A DNA stretch of 45,202 nucleotides from the NCBI GenBank assembly GCA_001802125.1, contig MGZK01000011.1:1-45202 (forward strand), written 5' to 3'. The translations under genes were made by a program, and so were the position numbers. Below are positions 24,608 to 39,600 of the stretch, one piece after another. Source of the DNA: Geobacteraceae bacterium GWC2_55_20. GTDB taxonomy: Bacteria; Desulfobacterota; Desulfuromonadia; Geobacterales; Pseudopelobacteraceae. Below the pieces are notes generated by a model that worked only from the letters and a program-made list of their open reading frames with translations, was not told the DNA's origin and ran no database searches. Numbering within the stretch: the stretch's first letter is position 1; every line of letters starts with the position of its first letter.

Positions 24608-27600
24608 ATGGGCGCTTGTCTGTCCTCGTTCTTTAAGCTTTCAGGGTTGCTGGTTACCGGACTGATCTGCATTTCCGCGGTTGTTTCACTGCCGTCTCCG
24701 GCTGGAGCCGAGGAGATATCGGCCAGATTTATGGCCGACTACGGCAATGTCACGGTCATGGAAGTGACCGGCAACTTCGACGAGAACACCTCCGATGGCG
24801 CTCCCAACGTTGCTCCCCGCCAGGCTGTTGCCAGGGAGTTCTTCCGCACCCACAAGGACGATTACGACTTCGTAACCATCTTCACCAACTTCGACTTCAA
24901 ATTGAATCCCAATGCGGTTGCTTTCTACAGCAGTGTCAAGAATGACGTCGGCGGTATCGGGAAGGAAATTTTCGACTATTCCTCACAATATGGCAGCAAT
25001 GCCAGGTTGCAGGGAACCATCGACATGGGCAACCGGCACAACCTTGTCACCGATCCGCTCAACGCGGAGTTCGAATTCACGGTTGACACTCTGATACATG
25101 AGATGCAGCACCGCTGGGGAGCCTACTTGAAGTTCAAGGACTGGAACGGTTCTGAAAGTACTGCTTTGCTTGGCTACCAGGCATCCCACTGGAGTTACCT
25201 GTTCGACTCGGGCGGTTCGACACATTTGGGCAACAGGTGGCAGAACAACGGCGATGGAACCTTCACCTCCACCGCCGTGCGCAAGTACTACAGCCCCCTG
25301 GACCTCTACCTGATGGGGATGATCGACAAATCCAAAGTCCCTCCCACACTGCTGATCGAAAACCCGGCCATCGACCCGTCAAGCATGCCCAAACTGGGAT
25401 CCACCATCAGCGGTACGGCCCGTTATGTAAATATCGACGACATCATTGCCGTGGAGGGTGAGCGTACCCCCACGGCCGGAGATTCCCAAAAGCAGTTCAG
25501 GATGGCCTTCATCTACGCCGTTGCGCCGGGCACCTTCAATGCCGACGATCTGCCCGGCATCGAGAACGTTCGCAACGGATACCTGACCCGTTATTCGATC
25601 CTCACCGACGGCAAGGGACTGGTGCAGGTGACATCCACACCCCGGGAAGAGCTGCCGGCCAACCCCGGCATACGTCCGCCAGTCACGGTGCCACGGACAC
25701 TGCCGCCCAACGTCAACGATGGCTTGAACTGGCTGCTGAGCCATCAGCAGGCTGACGGCAGCTGGACTGACTTCGCCCTGACCACCGAGCGGGATACGGC
25801 CGAGTCGGTTGCCACTCTGCAGATATTTCCCACCGCACAGGAGCAGTTCCTGGCCGGTCTCAACTGGCTGGGAGCCAATGCCTCCAACACCACCGACTAC
25901 CTGGCCCGGCGCATCGAGTCGCGGGTGCATGCCGGCGGCGATAGTTCATCCCTGGTGCAGGAACTGCTCTCCCGCAGCAACAGCGACGGCGGCTGGGGCG
26001 GCGGACGCAACTTCGTCAGCAGCCCCACCGACACCGCCCTGGCGCTGAAGGCCCTGGCCGCGGCCGGCTATAGCGACCGGAGTGTGGTCGGCAAAGCCGT
26101 CGCCTATCTGCAGTCCACCCAGAACCCGGACGGCGGCTGGAGCGGTGACAAATCGGCCAGCATCATCCAGCCCACGGCGGCGGTACTCTCGGCCTACAAC
26201 TCCTACCGCAAGTCGTTTGCATTGGAGACCGGCATCAGCAAAGCCGTGGCTTTTCTGGCCGCCAAGCAGAACCCGGACGGCGGTTTCGGCAACAGCCCCA
26301 GCACGGTCTACGACTCCTCGCTGGCTCTGATGGCTCTGCAGGCGGTCAACGGCGACCGGATCAGCATCGGCAGCGGGCTCAGCTATCTTTTGAACCAGCA
26401 GACGCAAGACGGGAGCTGGAATGAGAGCCCCTTCCAGACCGCTTTGGCCATGCGGGCGGTCTGGCAGGCAACCGTTGACCCGGACCTTTCCGTCAAGGCG
26501 GAGGATGTTTCGATCATCCCGGCCACGATCACCGCTCTGCCGACCAATGCCGTGTTGAGCGCCACCATCCGGAATCTGGGGAGGAGCGACGTCTCCCAGG
26601 CCAAGGTGTCGCTCTACGAGGGGAGCATCGCTCCCGATCATAAACTGGCGGAGCAGACCCTGGCCTTTCCGGGGCAGTCACCGGTGACAGTAACTTTCGC
26701 GATCCCGGTCACCAGCGCCAGCGGGCATGTCTACCATGTGGTGGCCGATCCGGACCGCCAGCTGGCGGAATCCAACGAGAACAACAACAGTGCCGTCAAA
26801 TCCCTGCTGCCCGAGATTACCTACGATTTCCAACTCCAGGCGTCCGATATCACGATTGCGCCAAATCCGGCGGATATCGGCAAGGATGTCAAAATCTCGC
26901 TGAAGCTCGCCAATCGCGGCACCTCGGACGCCTACAGCGTGCCTGTGCGCATCTTCATCGACCAGCCCGGCGCCCCGCTGGAGATCGCCCAGCTGAGCGT
27001 GGACATCCCGTCCGGCGCCGCTATCACCCGGGAGGTAACCTGGCGGGCCGGCTTGGCTGGCGCAAACCTGCCGCTGACCGTGCAGATCGATCCGAACGGT
27101 ACCTTCACCGAAACCAACAAGGACAACAACAGCGCCGCCGTGCCGTTGACCGTGAACGCCTCCACCCTGCCCAACCTGTCAGTTTCCTACAGGGACATGC
27201 TCATCACTCCCAGTCCGGCCCGCGAAGGGGGGAGTGCGTCCATTTCCGTTTTGGTGAAGAACGACGGATATTCTGACGTCGAGAACGTCAGGGTCACCTT
27301 CTATAACGGCACCGCCTCCAACGGCGGCGCCATTCTGGGCAGCCAGCTGATACCGGCTATTCCGGCCGGACAGTCGGTACGGACCAGTATCGACTGGACC
27401 GGCATCGCCGTGAACGGCGGCCAGCTGATTACCGTTCAGGTGGATCCCGACAATGCCATCCAGGAAATCGCCGAAGACGACAATTTTACCTTTTCAACCA
27501 TCAAAATACTTGGACTGCCGGACGTATCAGTCTCTTCCGACTCCTTGACCATCACGCCATCGGCACCCAAGGAGGGGGATCAGGTCGTTATTGCCTTGAC

Positions 27601-30600
27601 GGTCCGCAATCTCGGCGACCAGGACGCAACCAATGTGGAAGTACTGTTCAAGGTAGGAGATATTGCCATCGGTAGTCAGATAATCCCGCTGCTTGCCGGA
27701 AACTCGCAGGTAATCCTGAATATGCCCTATTCGCCCCTTGGTAGCGGGGTGCGACAACTCACCGCGATTGCTGACCCCGAAAGCCGCATTGTAGAGAGAG
27801 ACAAGCAGAATAATGTTACCACCAGGGCATTCACTGTCCAAAACGCGCGTTTCTGGCTGAGCGAGCGCTATATCTCCCCAAATGGAGACGGGAACAGGGA
27901 TAATACCCAATTATTCTTCAGGCCTGATGCACCGACGAGCATCACCATCGAAATAAGTGATGCCTTGGGAATAGTCGTAAGAAATTTCGGAGGCGGCGAC
28001 CTGGACAACACCTCGGGCACGACCGTGACCTGGGATGGAAAGGACAACAACGGCAGCGTAGTCAGGGACGGAACTTACGGAATAGTAATCTACGGAGGTT
28101 CACTACGGGTTCTGGCACGGGAGAGCATTGTTGTTGACACCAACCGGTTGCCGCTGTCCGGAGCTTTGTCCGCGAACTCCTTGATCGAACGCAACATCGC
28201 CTGCCATTTGCCGCTGGAAAGAAGCCGCAACACTATTGCCTGGCTCCCCGACGAGAGTGGCCTGCTCGTCCACCTGTTGAAAACAGTTCCCCAAACCCCT
28301 GAATATCCCGCCGGGATTTATATCCTGTCGCCAAACGGCGATGTTGCCACACAAGTTCTGCCTGAACGCTGGTCCGACAGCAGCTATGACTATGCTCTCG
28401 AAACCGACAGTGTAACTCTTGCTCCTGATGCCAAGTCTCTGGCTTTCATTGCCTGGCGGAAGGACCGTACGACGGGTCGTGAGTCCAGCGGCATCTGGAG
28501 CAGCGACTTATCCGGCGCTAACCGGCGACTCCTGTACCTGGAAACTGAATATCTGGATGTCTGGGACATGAAATGGTCGCCAGACAGCAAGAAGATCCTT
28601 TACAACTACGGCCCGGTTTACAGGGAAGGATGGTATCACTACGAACTGGCCTATGTGGGAGTGGAACAGGGAGATAAAAACACCATAGCCTACGGTTATC
28701 CACTGGGTTATTCCGGATTGATCGGCACGGCCTGGTCACCCGACAGCACCAGGATTGCATTTATCCAGAACCTTTTCTGTAACGCTGAAGGCAAATCCTG
28801 TAACCAGGAAAACGAACGGCTGATGGTCTACGGCCTGAACGGTTCGACCAGCACCTGGAAGGTTAATAATAGCTCACGCTACAGCTATGATTCGATCAAC
28901 TGGGTCGATAACAGTTCGTTGTTTTATGACTATGACAGCAATGGCAATATCGAGCTTATTCGCGATGGCGTGGCTACCCCGATCGTCACAGATGCTCAGG
29001 AGTACGTAATCAGCCCGCAAGGTGACAAAGTGGCGTTTGTTGATAACGAAATTAACAATGGGAATTGGATTTCGAGCAACTTGAAGACAGTGGATTCGGA
29101 AGGTTTGGTAACTGTACTTCATAAAGTCGTAAAATCACCTCAACATGGATATGAAATCTATCCTCAAATATTGAACCTCATCTGGTCGCCAGATGGCAAA
29201 AAGATAACCTTTGTGGAGGGGCTCGACGGCGTTTTGTGTGAGTATTATGGAAAACTTTGCCCGGAAGCGTACGGTCCGAATCTGATGACGGTTAACCTGG
29301 CAAGTGGAAGCAAGGAGAGCTCGCCGCTGGCATGGCCCTGGTCATATACCGGGTTCCACTTGAATCTGCTGGACTGGCTCGACAATGGCAGTGTGCTCCT
29401 TGCCCAAGACAGCACGTATGGCAGCAATAACCCACTTTTGGCGATCGGAGTTCAAAACGCATCATCCACCCCACTGGTGCAAGGTGTCAGCCTGCCTGGT
29501 GAAGAGGAGCTGCTGCTGTCCCCCGGCAAAAACTATCTGACCTACGACAGCTATGGAATGACACGCCCCGTCGATGGCGTCTGCCGTTCGTCGCTCTGGA
29601 GTTCCACTTCAGGGGCTAACCTGACGGCTGAGCTTCAGGCTATCAAGGGAAAACAATCGGTTTTGCTGAAGGGGGTCGCAACCGATCTCAATTTCGAGAG
29701 CTATGCAATCGAGTATGCAACCGCCGATGCACCTTCGGAATGGAACATTGTAGTACCACTGTCGACAACACCGGTAATCAACGGAACATTCACCGACTGG
29801 CTGCCGCCGGCAATCGGAAGCTATCTAGTCCGGCTCTCGGTGCGGGATCTGGCAGGAAACGTTGCTTCAAAGACTATCCACGTGGCCTGGGGGACCAGCC
29901 TTCCTCTGCACTCACTGATCAAATCGGCGGAAATCATCTCTCCCAACGGGGATGGCGTTCAGGACGCGGTGACTTTCGAATACTCGGTCTCGGAACCCGT
30001 GCATCTCGATTTTGTCATCAGCAACCAATCAGGGGCGGTCGTGCGGAGCATATCCGTGGAACATCCGCTGCCGCTACGCGGCTCGATTACCTGGGACGGG
30101 CGCGATGAACTGGGCGCAGTAGTTCCGGACGGCATTTACAGGATTGCGGTGTTTGACTATTCATTCTCGGTGGAGGTTGACTCCTCGGTTCCGCAAAGCT
30201 CCATCAGGATTGGAACGATCAAGGTGGACGGGAATGGAGCCGGTTATTATCGGGTCGAGCTGACCGGGCGCGCCTTCGACAAGAACCTCACCTCATGGAT
30301 GCTGGATTACGGTGTGGGTGACAATCCCCAAGAATGGCTTCCGGTATGGTTCTCCAAATCGCGGGGAGATGAAAACCTGATCAAGCGGGATGAATCCGGA
30401 AATCCGGTCGTCCCTGAGACCGACGCGCTGATTTATTCGTTTTTCGATGCCGACATTTCCTCCCTGAAAGGCAAGAAGTTCAGGGTTACTGTCGTAGACC
30501 GGGCTGGAAACAGTTCCACGGCAATCTCGGACTTCGTGGAGGAAAAGGCCCTGATCCTGTCCTGGGATGGTAAGCCCACGCCCGGCATTATACCTCCGGA

Positions 30601-33600
30601 ATTGGCCGCAGTCGGCAAACATGACATTTCCGGTTTCGAGACACTTCGCCTTCCAGTGACAAGCCAAAGAGTGCAGTATTGGCACAACGACATCTGGCTA
30701 GATACCGGGAATGAACCGCCAGGAGCACAAGGTTCGGTAGCCTATACCTGGAACAGCTCGGGCTTGCAGTTGGGAAATACATACAAGGTGCGAATGGTTG
30801 TAGTGGACCAGGGAGGCCGGTCATTCGTAACTAACGAATTTAATACCCATGCGGTCTTATCGCTGGAAGCTGTTTGCCCTTCTGGCAAACTGTTAACGGA
30901 AATAGCGCTCCTGGAAGAGATCAGGTCGTTGGTGCTCACGGTCCACAGTGACCAGGACGAAAGATACCGGGAATGGAACACATATCACCGTCTCGACCTG
31001 CCGCCAGGCCAACCGGTTTTCACGGGCAGTCTGCCCGCACCGGAGGTAAGCGCAGGCATGCGGTACCAGATCAAGATGACTGTGATTGGGGAATCGGGGA
31101 AGGTATATGAACGTCAGGCGCCTTATCCACCCAGCTGTCCGGTCAATATTGATCTGGTTGCAGCATACGAAGATGCCACTGGATGCGGCCAAACATCGAA
31201 CGGCAGGGTCACTCTCTCTACAAGACAGAAGGAGCCCTATCCCCAGGCCCGGTTCCTGAAACTTGACTACTTCCTCCTCCATTCGACAGGCAAGAGGCTT
31301 TTACAGTCGGTGGACATGAGCAGTGATGGTTGGAAACAGGCGATCCTCGACACATCCGTGATGGTGGAAGGTGACTACCAGGTTCAGGCGGTAGTCGCTT
31401 ACTATGACATTGTTGACGGTAAAAGCAAGGAATCTACGGCCACATCCAGGGTACTGGTTGACCGGGTTCTACCCACGGCCAGGCTTACCTATCCGACCGG
31501 AAGCGGGACCACGCTCTGTCCGGTGAAGGTGCCTGTTTCGGGAGGCAGCAGACACGGAATTCCCCTGGAAGGCATAGCGGATGATGCGGGGGGAATCAAA
31601 CGGTATGAACTTCTCTTCAGTTCAGGTTCCAGCCCGGCAAATTGGCAGCAGACCTATTCTGTTCAGGCCTCAAGCGTGGATCCGTCCGGTTTCAGGTCTG
31701 TGCCGATCGAAGGAAGAGGCGCAAAGAACGGGCAGTTTGGGATCTGGGATGTTAATGACCTTTCCGGTGCATATTATACCATCAGGCTGCGGGTGGTAGA
31801 CACCGTCGGCAATTCAAGTTGCACCACCGCGGACGTAAGCTTCGACAAGGTGGTGCAGGTTTTGTCGCTTGCCACTGACAAGACAGTCCTTTCCGCTTCA
31901 GGCAAACCCGGATCAGCCATGACGGCCTCCTATCGCATCGATGAAAACTCGAATGTCCAGTCAAGCGTGTACCGCCTGATCGAAAGATTGAATCTGCCTC
32001 CACTGCTTGATGTCTCGCCAATAAGAACGATCGGTGGTGCAACACCATATCTGTCGGGCATCGGCACATCATCGTGGGACGGACTTACCGATACCGGCGG
32101 GGCCGCTCCGGACGGACGCTACGCTTTCGTTGTCAACGCCACCGATACATGCGGAAACACAGGCACCAAATGGGCTCCTGTGGATGTGGATTCCCTGCCG
32201 CCGCTGGCTGCCATTTCCTATCCCGCAACCTCGTCACCGTTGTTGCCGGCCATGCTGGTAGATGTGAAAGGTTCGGTGTCCGACGCCCATTTGAGCTCAT
32301 ATACGCTCGAAGCCGGGGAAGGTGCTACTCCCTCTGCCTGGCATACTGTTTCAACCGGAAACCGGGAGGTGCGCGACGCATCGCTAGGATCCTGGAACAC
32401 CTATGGGCTTGCCGGCCATTGGACGCTACGCCTGAGCGCTGCTGACACGGCCGGGAACACCGTCCTGCAGACGGTCGGAGTCGATCTGAGCCAACGCAGT
32501 ACCCCGATCAAATCCCTCAATCTCACCCCGATGCTGTTCTCTCCCAACGGCGATCAGCGCCTGGATACCACATCCATATCCTACGAAGTCAATGACTCCG
32601 TGTTTTTAAAGATCGAAATAGTTGATGCTTCCAATACGGTTATCAGGGAATTCGTACGCGTGGCAGCATCCGGGGCGGGATCCATAACCTGGGACGGCAG
32701 GAATTCATCCGGTGCCGTCGCGGCAGACGGCCCATATACGGTCAAGTTGACAGCCTCGCTCAGCGCCAATCCATCCGTTACCCAGACTGAAACGGTCAGT
32801 ATGGTGATCGATGGCAAGCCACCTGTAATAGATATTACCAAGCCGGCCGAAGCAGCCTGTCTTAACACTTCTGCGTTGGCCGTTTCGGGTAGCGTGACTG
32901 ACCAGAATATTGACAATTACTCTGTCACGCTGACCGGACCTTCCGGAACAATCGCGCAAGAACAGGGACGTCAAAATCGTCAGAACCATACTTTTTCAGC
33001 TATTGAGAACCTGGATGAAAACACCTATACGCTGATTGTTGAATCGGTTGATCTTGGAGAAAACCGGACCAGACTCGTCCGTACATTCACCATCGACCGC
33101 ACACCTCCCAAGGTAACGCTGAATAGTCCCAAAGCAGGAGAATTCTACGGCAACAGCAAGAATCTGATCGCCATCAGCGGTGTCATCGATGAGAAAAACC
33201 TGGAGCGTTACAGCCTGCGCTACGGTCCAGGCGATGCACCAACGGAGTGGACAGAGATTGTGGCTGGCAGTTCCCTTCCGAGCGGTTCAATACCATCATC
33301 GCTCAAAGTCGGAAAAGCCGACGGTATTGCCGATGGACTCTACACAATCTCCCTGTATGCACGGGACAAGGCCGGTCTGGAAGCCGAAGCAATGGCTCGG
33401 ATCGTAGTCGACAACACCGCGCCGGATGTGTCCCTGACATACCCGAAGGAAGGCGACTACATAACCGGGGCCATGGATATCAAGGGCATCGTTGTTGACT
33501 CCTATTTCGACAAAGGCTCGCTGGAACTGGCGGAAGGTTCCTGCGCGACCGCCGCGAAATGGGCGGTGTTCAAGAGTATCTCAACAAAAGTTTCGGACGG

Positions 33601-36600
33601 TGTCCTGGATTCCTGGAAACTGTTGCCGGCTGACGGAGAATACTGTCTCCGAATCTCCGCCACCGACAAATCCGGTAACAGGTCTGAAGCCAGGGTCGGC
33701 TTCAGGATCGACACGCATCCACCCGCAACTCCCCGGCTTAGCGGCCGGACTGAGGACAAAACCGCCAACAGCCTGAACTGGACAAAAAGCCCGGAAACGG
33801 ACGTGGCCGGCTACAACGTCTACCGCAGCGGCCAGAAACTTAATTCCGCTTTACTCACCGACCTTGCCTACACTGACTCCGGCCTCAAGGAAGGAGCCTA
33901 TGCCTACTTGGTCAAAGCGGTCGATATCGCCGGAAATGAAAGCGATGCATCCAATGTTGTAAACCTGAAAGTAGATCTGAACGGACCGACGGTGCGGATA
34001 TCATCTCCGGCTGGAGGCGCCAGAATATCCGGCCTGGCAGACATCAAGGGAACCGCCCACAGCCAGGACGATTTCAAGGAATACCGGGTTTCAATCGGTC
34101 AGGGGAGCAGTCCGTCCGCATGGACCGTCATTCGTCGCTCGCCACTGCCGATATCCTTCGGCACGCTGGCCCAGTGGGACAGCCTCGGCTCCCAGGATGG
34201 CGCACAGTTCAGCATCAAGCTGGAGGGTGAAGACATCTCCGGCAACATCTCCAGCGCCCAGACCACTGTAACCATTGACAACACTGCTCCCCAGACCCCG
34301 CTGCTGCTTTCCGCGATCCCGAACAACGCGGACGTATCTCTCTCCTGGAAAGCCAATACCGACCCGGACCTGGCCGGCTATCTGCTCTACCGCAACGACC
34401 AACTGGCCAATGTGACCGGAATTGTCGCCGGCAGTATGAAACCATACCTGGTTACCGGAACAAATTACACCGACAAGGCGCTGCCCGACGGCACTTACCG
34501 CTATTACCTGGTGGCCATGGATCAGGCGGAGAACAGCAGCGATCAATCCAACATCCTGGAAGTGAGCATCGACACCCATCCACCTCACATGACCATTTCA
34601 GAGCCGGCCAACGGTTTGCGTTTCGCTACAAAGGCCATGATAAGGGCCGAGTCAGCGGACAACGATATCGCAACGGTCCAATTCAAGTACAAACGACCAC
34701 AGGACACGGACTGGAGCAACCTGGGCGCACCCCTGGCAAAGGCTCCCTTCATGGTCTACTTCGATCCAAAATCCATGAGCCTCGCCTACGGCGATTACCA
34801 ACTGCAGGCGCTGGCCTTCGACAGGGGCGGCAAGCCTGATCCGGCTCCTCCGGTCGTGACGTTGACCTATACGGATCTGACTCCGCCGGAGTCACCCGTT
34901 TCTCCAACTGCGAAAGTGAACGGACCGGATGTGACCCTGACCTGGGGCGCCGGTATTGAAGCTGATCTGGACGGCTATAACGTCTATCGCTGGAACAACG
35001 GGTCGAAGACCAGGCTTAACGTGGCCATCGTCAAGAATCCGGTTTATGCGGATGCCGGCGTGCCGGACGGGAACTACGGATACGAGATCACGGCGATTGA
35101 TATCCACGGTAACGAGAGCAAACCCGCCGCACAGGTTGCGGCCAGGATTTACGCGCCTCTGGTCACGCAGCCGTACACGCCGCTCAGGACAGCTGACCTG
35201 ACACTTGAAGGAAGCGGCGTTACTCCGAACTCCAGTGTCGAGATGACGATGGTCACTTCTTCGGGAGCGACCACTAAAACTACCATTTCAGCGGATTCGT
35301 CCGGTCGTTTCAGGCAGGAAGGAATATCGCTTGCTCTTGGCGACACCAGCTTCTCCGCGACTGCCATAGACGGCGAAGGTAATATCAGCAGGAGTTCGGA
35401 GCCGGTAGTCGTCAGCTTCGATGAGCCCCCGGCAGCGCCGACCGGTCTGGCGGCGTCCGTTGACGGATACGATGTGAGTCTTACCTGGAATGGCAACAGC
35501 GAACCGGACATAATCGGCTACAACCTGTTCCGTGACGGTGAAAAGCTGAACAACTCCCTGGCGGTGACGGGAGGGTCGGCCTCAGCTTCTTCCTACCAGG
35601 ATTATTATACCGACCCCCAAAAAGCCATGGACGGCAATTACAGCACCTACTGGAGCACAGGCTACGGTTACGGCACTTTCACGCCCGCCTGGTGGCAGAT
35701 GGCCTTACAGTCGCCGGAACTGATCAACAAGGTTGATATACGCTGGAGAGGAGAGTGGGATTCGGCCAACAACCGGTACAATATCCTGGCCGGCAAGGAT
35801 TACGAAGTCCAGGGCTGGTCGGGGCATAACTGGGTAACCCTGAAACAGGTCGTCGGCAACGACCAGCAATACAACACATTCGACGTGTCTCCCTCCTATC
35901 GTACCGATAAGATCAGGATCGCCATCACTTCGAGCACAGACCGGAATCCTTCCAAATACGCCAGGATTGATGAGATCAGATTCCAAAAGGATGGTCTGCT
36001 CGTTTCCCCCGGATATTCAGACCAGGGCTTGTTGGACAAGCGTTACAGCTATCAAGTTACGGCCATTGACCGGTACGGCTTCGAAAGTGCCCCATCTTCG
36101 CCGGCAGTCGCGGCTGTCGGTGATGTCGAACCGCCCGGAGCGCCGCTGGCTCTTTCCGCTACCGTGCAGGGGAGCGATGTCGTCCTGTCCTGGAGCCCTC
36201 CGCTGCCGGCCGCGGACGACCTTTCCGAATATTACGTCTACCGGGAGACCCCCTCCGGCTGGATATTGGTTGGTGTCGTTTCGCCATTGGTACCAAGCTA
36301 TAATGACCGGAATCTTGCCAACAACAGCTATCGCTACCGGGTGACTGCAAGAGACTTTAAAGGGAATGAAAGTGCCTTCTCCAATGAGGCGAGTGCGACG
36401 GTTCAGGTTGAATTGCCGGCATCTCCCCCGCTGCTGTCAGTTTCCGCCCCGGCAAGCGGCAGCATCCTGGATCTGTCATGGCAGCCCCCGGCTGGAAGCG
36501 GCCAGTATTCATACAATGTTTATCGTTCACTAAATGAAAGCGGGACCTTCATCAGGGTGAACACGTCCACGGTTACCGGCACAAAATTCCATGACAATGG

Positions 36601-39600
36601 TCTCGCTAATGGCATTTCATATTACTATCGCGTAAAGGCCCTGGACTCGATCGGCAATGAAGGCGAAGCCAGCAACACCGCATCGGGCGTCCCTCGGGAC
36701 ACGGTAACGGTTCAGCCGATGATTTTGAAGCCGACAGTGCCCGGCACTGCTTTCGTTACAAGGGAATACGGACTGACCATAGGCGGATTCGCGGAACCTG
36801 CCGCACTGGTCGATGTGCTCGGTGATGATGAATTGATCGGCTCCGCCACCGCTTCAACCGTGGAGCGGCAAACCGACGTGGCCATGGCCATGGATACCTA
36901 TGCTGTCAGTCTGTCTCCCGACGGCAAACTCCTGGCATCAAACATTAACTCGCAAGATCTGACACTGCTGGACATGTCGAACAATATCACCACAAATGTG
37001 TCTTCAGGCCTGTCATATATCTGGGGAGATCTACAATGGTCGCCAAGCGGGCGTTATCTGCTGATAACAGGCTACGATCATGACCTGCAGCCGAGAATCA
37101 CCCTGTATGACCGGGAATCGGGCTCGATGCGGATCGCTGCCACTGGAGACACCTTGAACGAATTCAGCCCGTCATGGTCTTCCAGGTCAGATAACTATGT
37201 TTTTGCCGGCGCCAATCCGAACGGGCAGACAAGCATGTGGATCGCCAGTCCCGGTGACGGTTCAGTCATTCGCATTGCCGATGTAAACTTTGCCGACTTG
37301 CCGCGACTTTCTCCCGACGGCACACGGGTCGCCTACTTTGACAACGGCGTCCTGTTTGTATTTGACAGGACAAACAGCACCACCACACTCATTGACGACA
37401 ACAACGATCAGTGGTCATCCTCATGGTCGCCGGATGGTTCAGGTATTGCTTTTGTTTCGTACCGGGACGGTGATGGGGATATCTACAGCTATGACTTTGC
37501 GGCCGGATCCGTTGAACGCCGAACCACCAGCAAACAGGGCGGTTATCGGGTGGTTTGGTCACCGGACGGCTTGCAGCTGGGTTATGTGGCGTATTCCGGC
37601 AGCGATGAACTGTTCATGGTTGTGGATGCAAATGGCGGTGAGAAGAGAGTCTTTAACGCTTCGGGCGAGATATATGGAATCCCTGAGTGGCGCACGAACG
37701 GCGAACTGATTATCTTCGATCAGCTTGGATTGCATACTGTTCAACCGCCCGGTTATTTCTCCGCCCAGATAGACAGGCTCATTCCGGGTGAAAACCATCT
37801 TGTCGCGGTTTCGACCGACACCTACGGAAACCGCAGCACCCCTTCGGATTCGATTACCGTGGTCCTGGATACGGGAATAATGCCGGACCTAGCTATCGCC
37901 GAAAGCGACATCTCGTTCTTTCCACCCATTCCCAAACCGGGTGAAGAGGTCCTCCTTACCGCCAGGGTGCGCAATACCTCAAACAACCCTGCCGGCAACG
38001 TGGCGATTGATCTTTATCTGTGGGACGGGTCCGGAGACGTGGCGCTGATCAAGTCCGAATCAATTCCCGGTATTGTCGCGAACGGTGATGGAGCTGTCTC
38101 GGCCCGCTTTATTGTCGGCACTGACATTGGTACCAGTACCGTCATTGCCGTGGTTGATCCTGCAAACTGGATCCAGGAGATGGTGGAAACCAATAATCAT
38201 GCCGCCAAAGATCTGATCGTCACCGATCAGGAGCTAGTATCGATCAGTTCTTCGACCAGCTCTTCCCAATTCGGAGCCAACCAGGAGGCCTCTTTCGAAG
38301 TAACCCTCATGAATAGGGGATTACCAACATCGGGAACACTGAAAGTGATGGTCGAGGACAGTAACGGCAACCTGGTCCAGTTGATCACCAGTCAGCCCCA
38401 GGACCTGCCTTACGCGTTGAATCAAAAACTGGCTTTCACCTGGAACACCGGCGCAACCTATGCCGGCTTCTACCGGCTGCATGTTTTGGTGACGGACGAG
38501 ATCGGGACAGTCACCCTGGCGGAAAGCGCAACACCGTTCAGCATTCTGCCGGATATCAAGGCCAGCGGCAGCATTACAACCGACAAACAGTCTTACGGCC
38601 CCGGCGAGACGGTTGTCGTTAATGTTTCCTTCAACAATAGCGGCGTAAATCATGTCATACCGCAACTGAAGGCACGGCTTCAAATCGTTGATTCAGGGAA
38701 CACCCAGCTGTTCAACGAAGAAAAGTCCTTTGCCAGCCTTCTGCCGGCAATGGGGGGCAGCTTCTCCGCCGTCTGGAATACCGGCTCGCTACCGGCTGGC
38801 ACCTATGCCGCGGTAATGGATCTTTCAGCAGAAGATCAACTACTGGATACCAAGACAACAGTTTTCAATATCCTGCCGCAACCTCTGCTTAAAGGCGCTC
38901 TCACTACAGATACGGCCACAGTCCTGACCGGCCGCAGTTTCACTGCCGGCTATACCCTCTCCAACCATGGCAACAGCACAGCCACCGGAATTGTGCGCAT
39001 CACCCTGCAAGACCCGGATGGGCAAACGATTGTGGCCTCTTCGGAACAACCCGGCGCCATACAAGTGAATGGCTCCGTGCCGGGAAGCGTTACCTTCGAT
39101 ACAACCGGACTCGCACCCAAGACATATCAGGTCGTTCTCACGTTTAAGAGCGATGCAACCTGGCAAAACATCGCCATGGCCACCATTGCCGTCAAGGACG
39201 GCTTGCCGCCAACAATTTCCATTGTCTCTCCACTGGAAGCGGCGAGTTATTCCACCGATGTTTCTCTTTCGGTGTTTGCTTCAGATGATTTCTCCGGTGT
39301 CGATAAAGTTGAATACAGCATCGACAGCGGCGCTTGGAAACCCCTTCCTCTTGCCGACGCTTCCAAGGGAAGATACACCTCTTCCTGGACTCCGGCCTTG
39401 GCCGACAACGGCAGCCACTCGGTATCCTTCAGGGGCGTTGACCGGGCCGGTAACAGCAGCATTCCCGTCTCCGTCAACTTCCATGTCCAGATCGACACCA
39501 CTGCGCCGGTCTTGATTGTCTCCACCCTGGCAAATGAATCGTACACCAATAACGAGGTGCTGAACATCTCCGGCACGGTCACCGACAATGTTGCGGTCAA

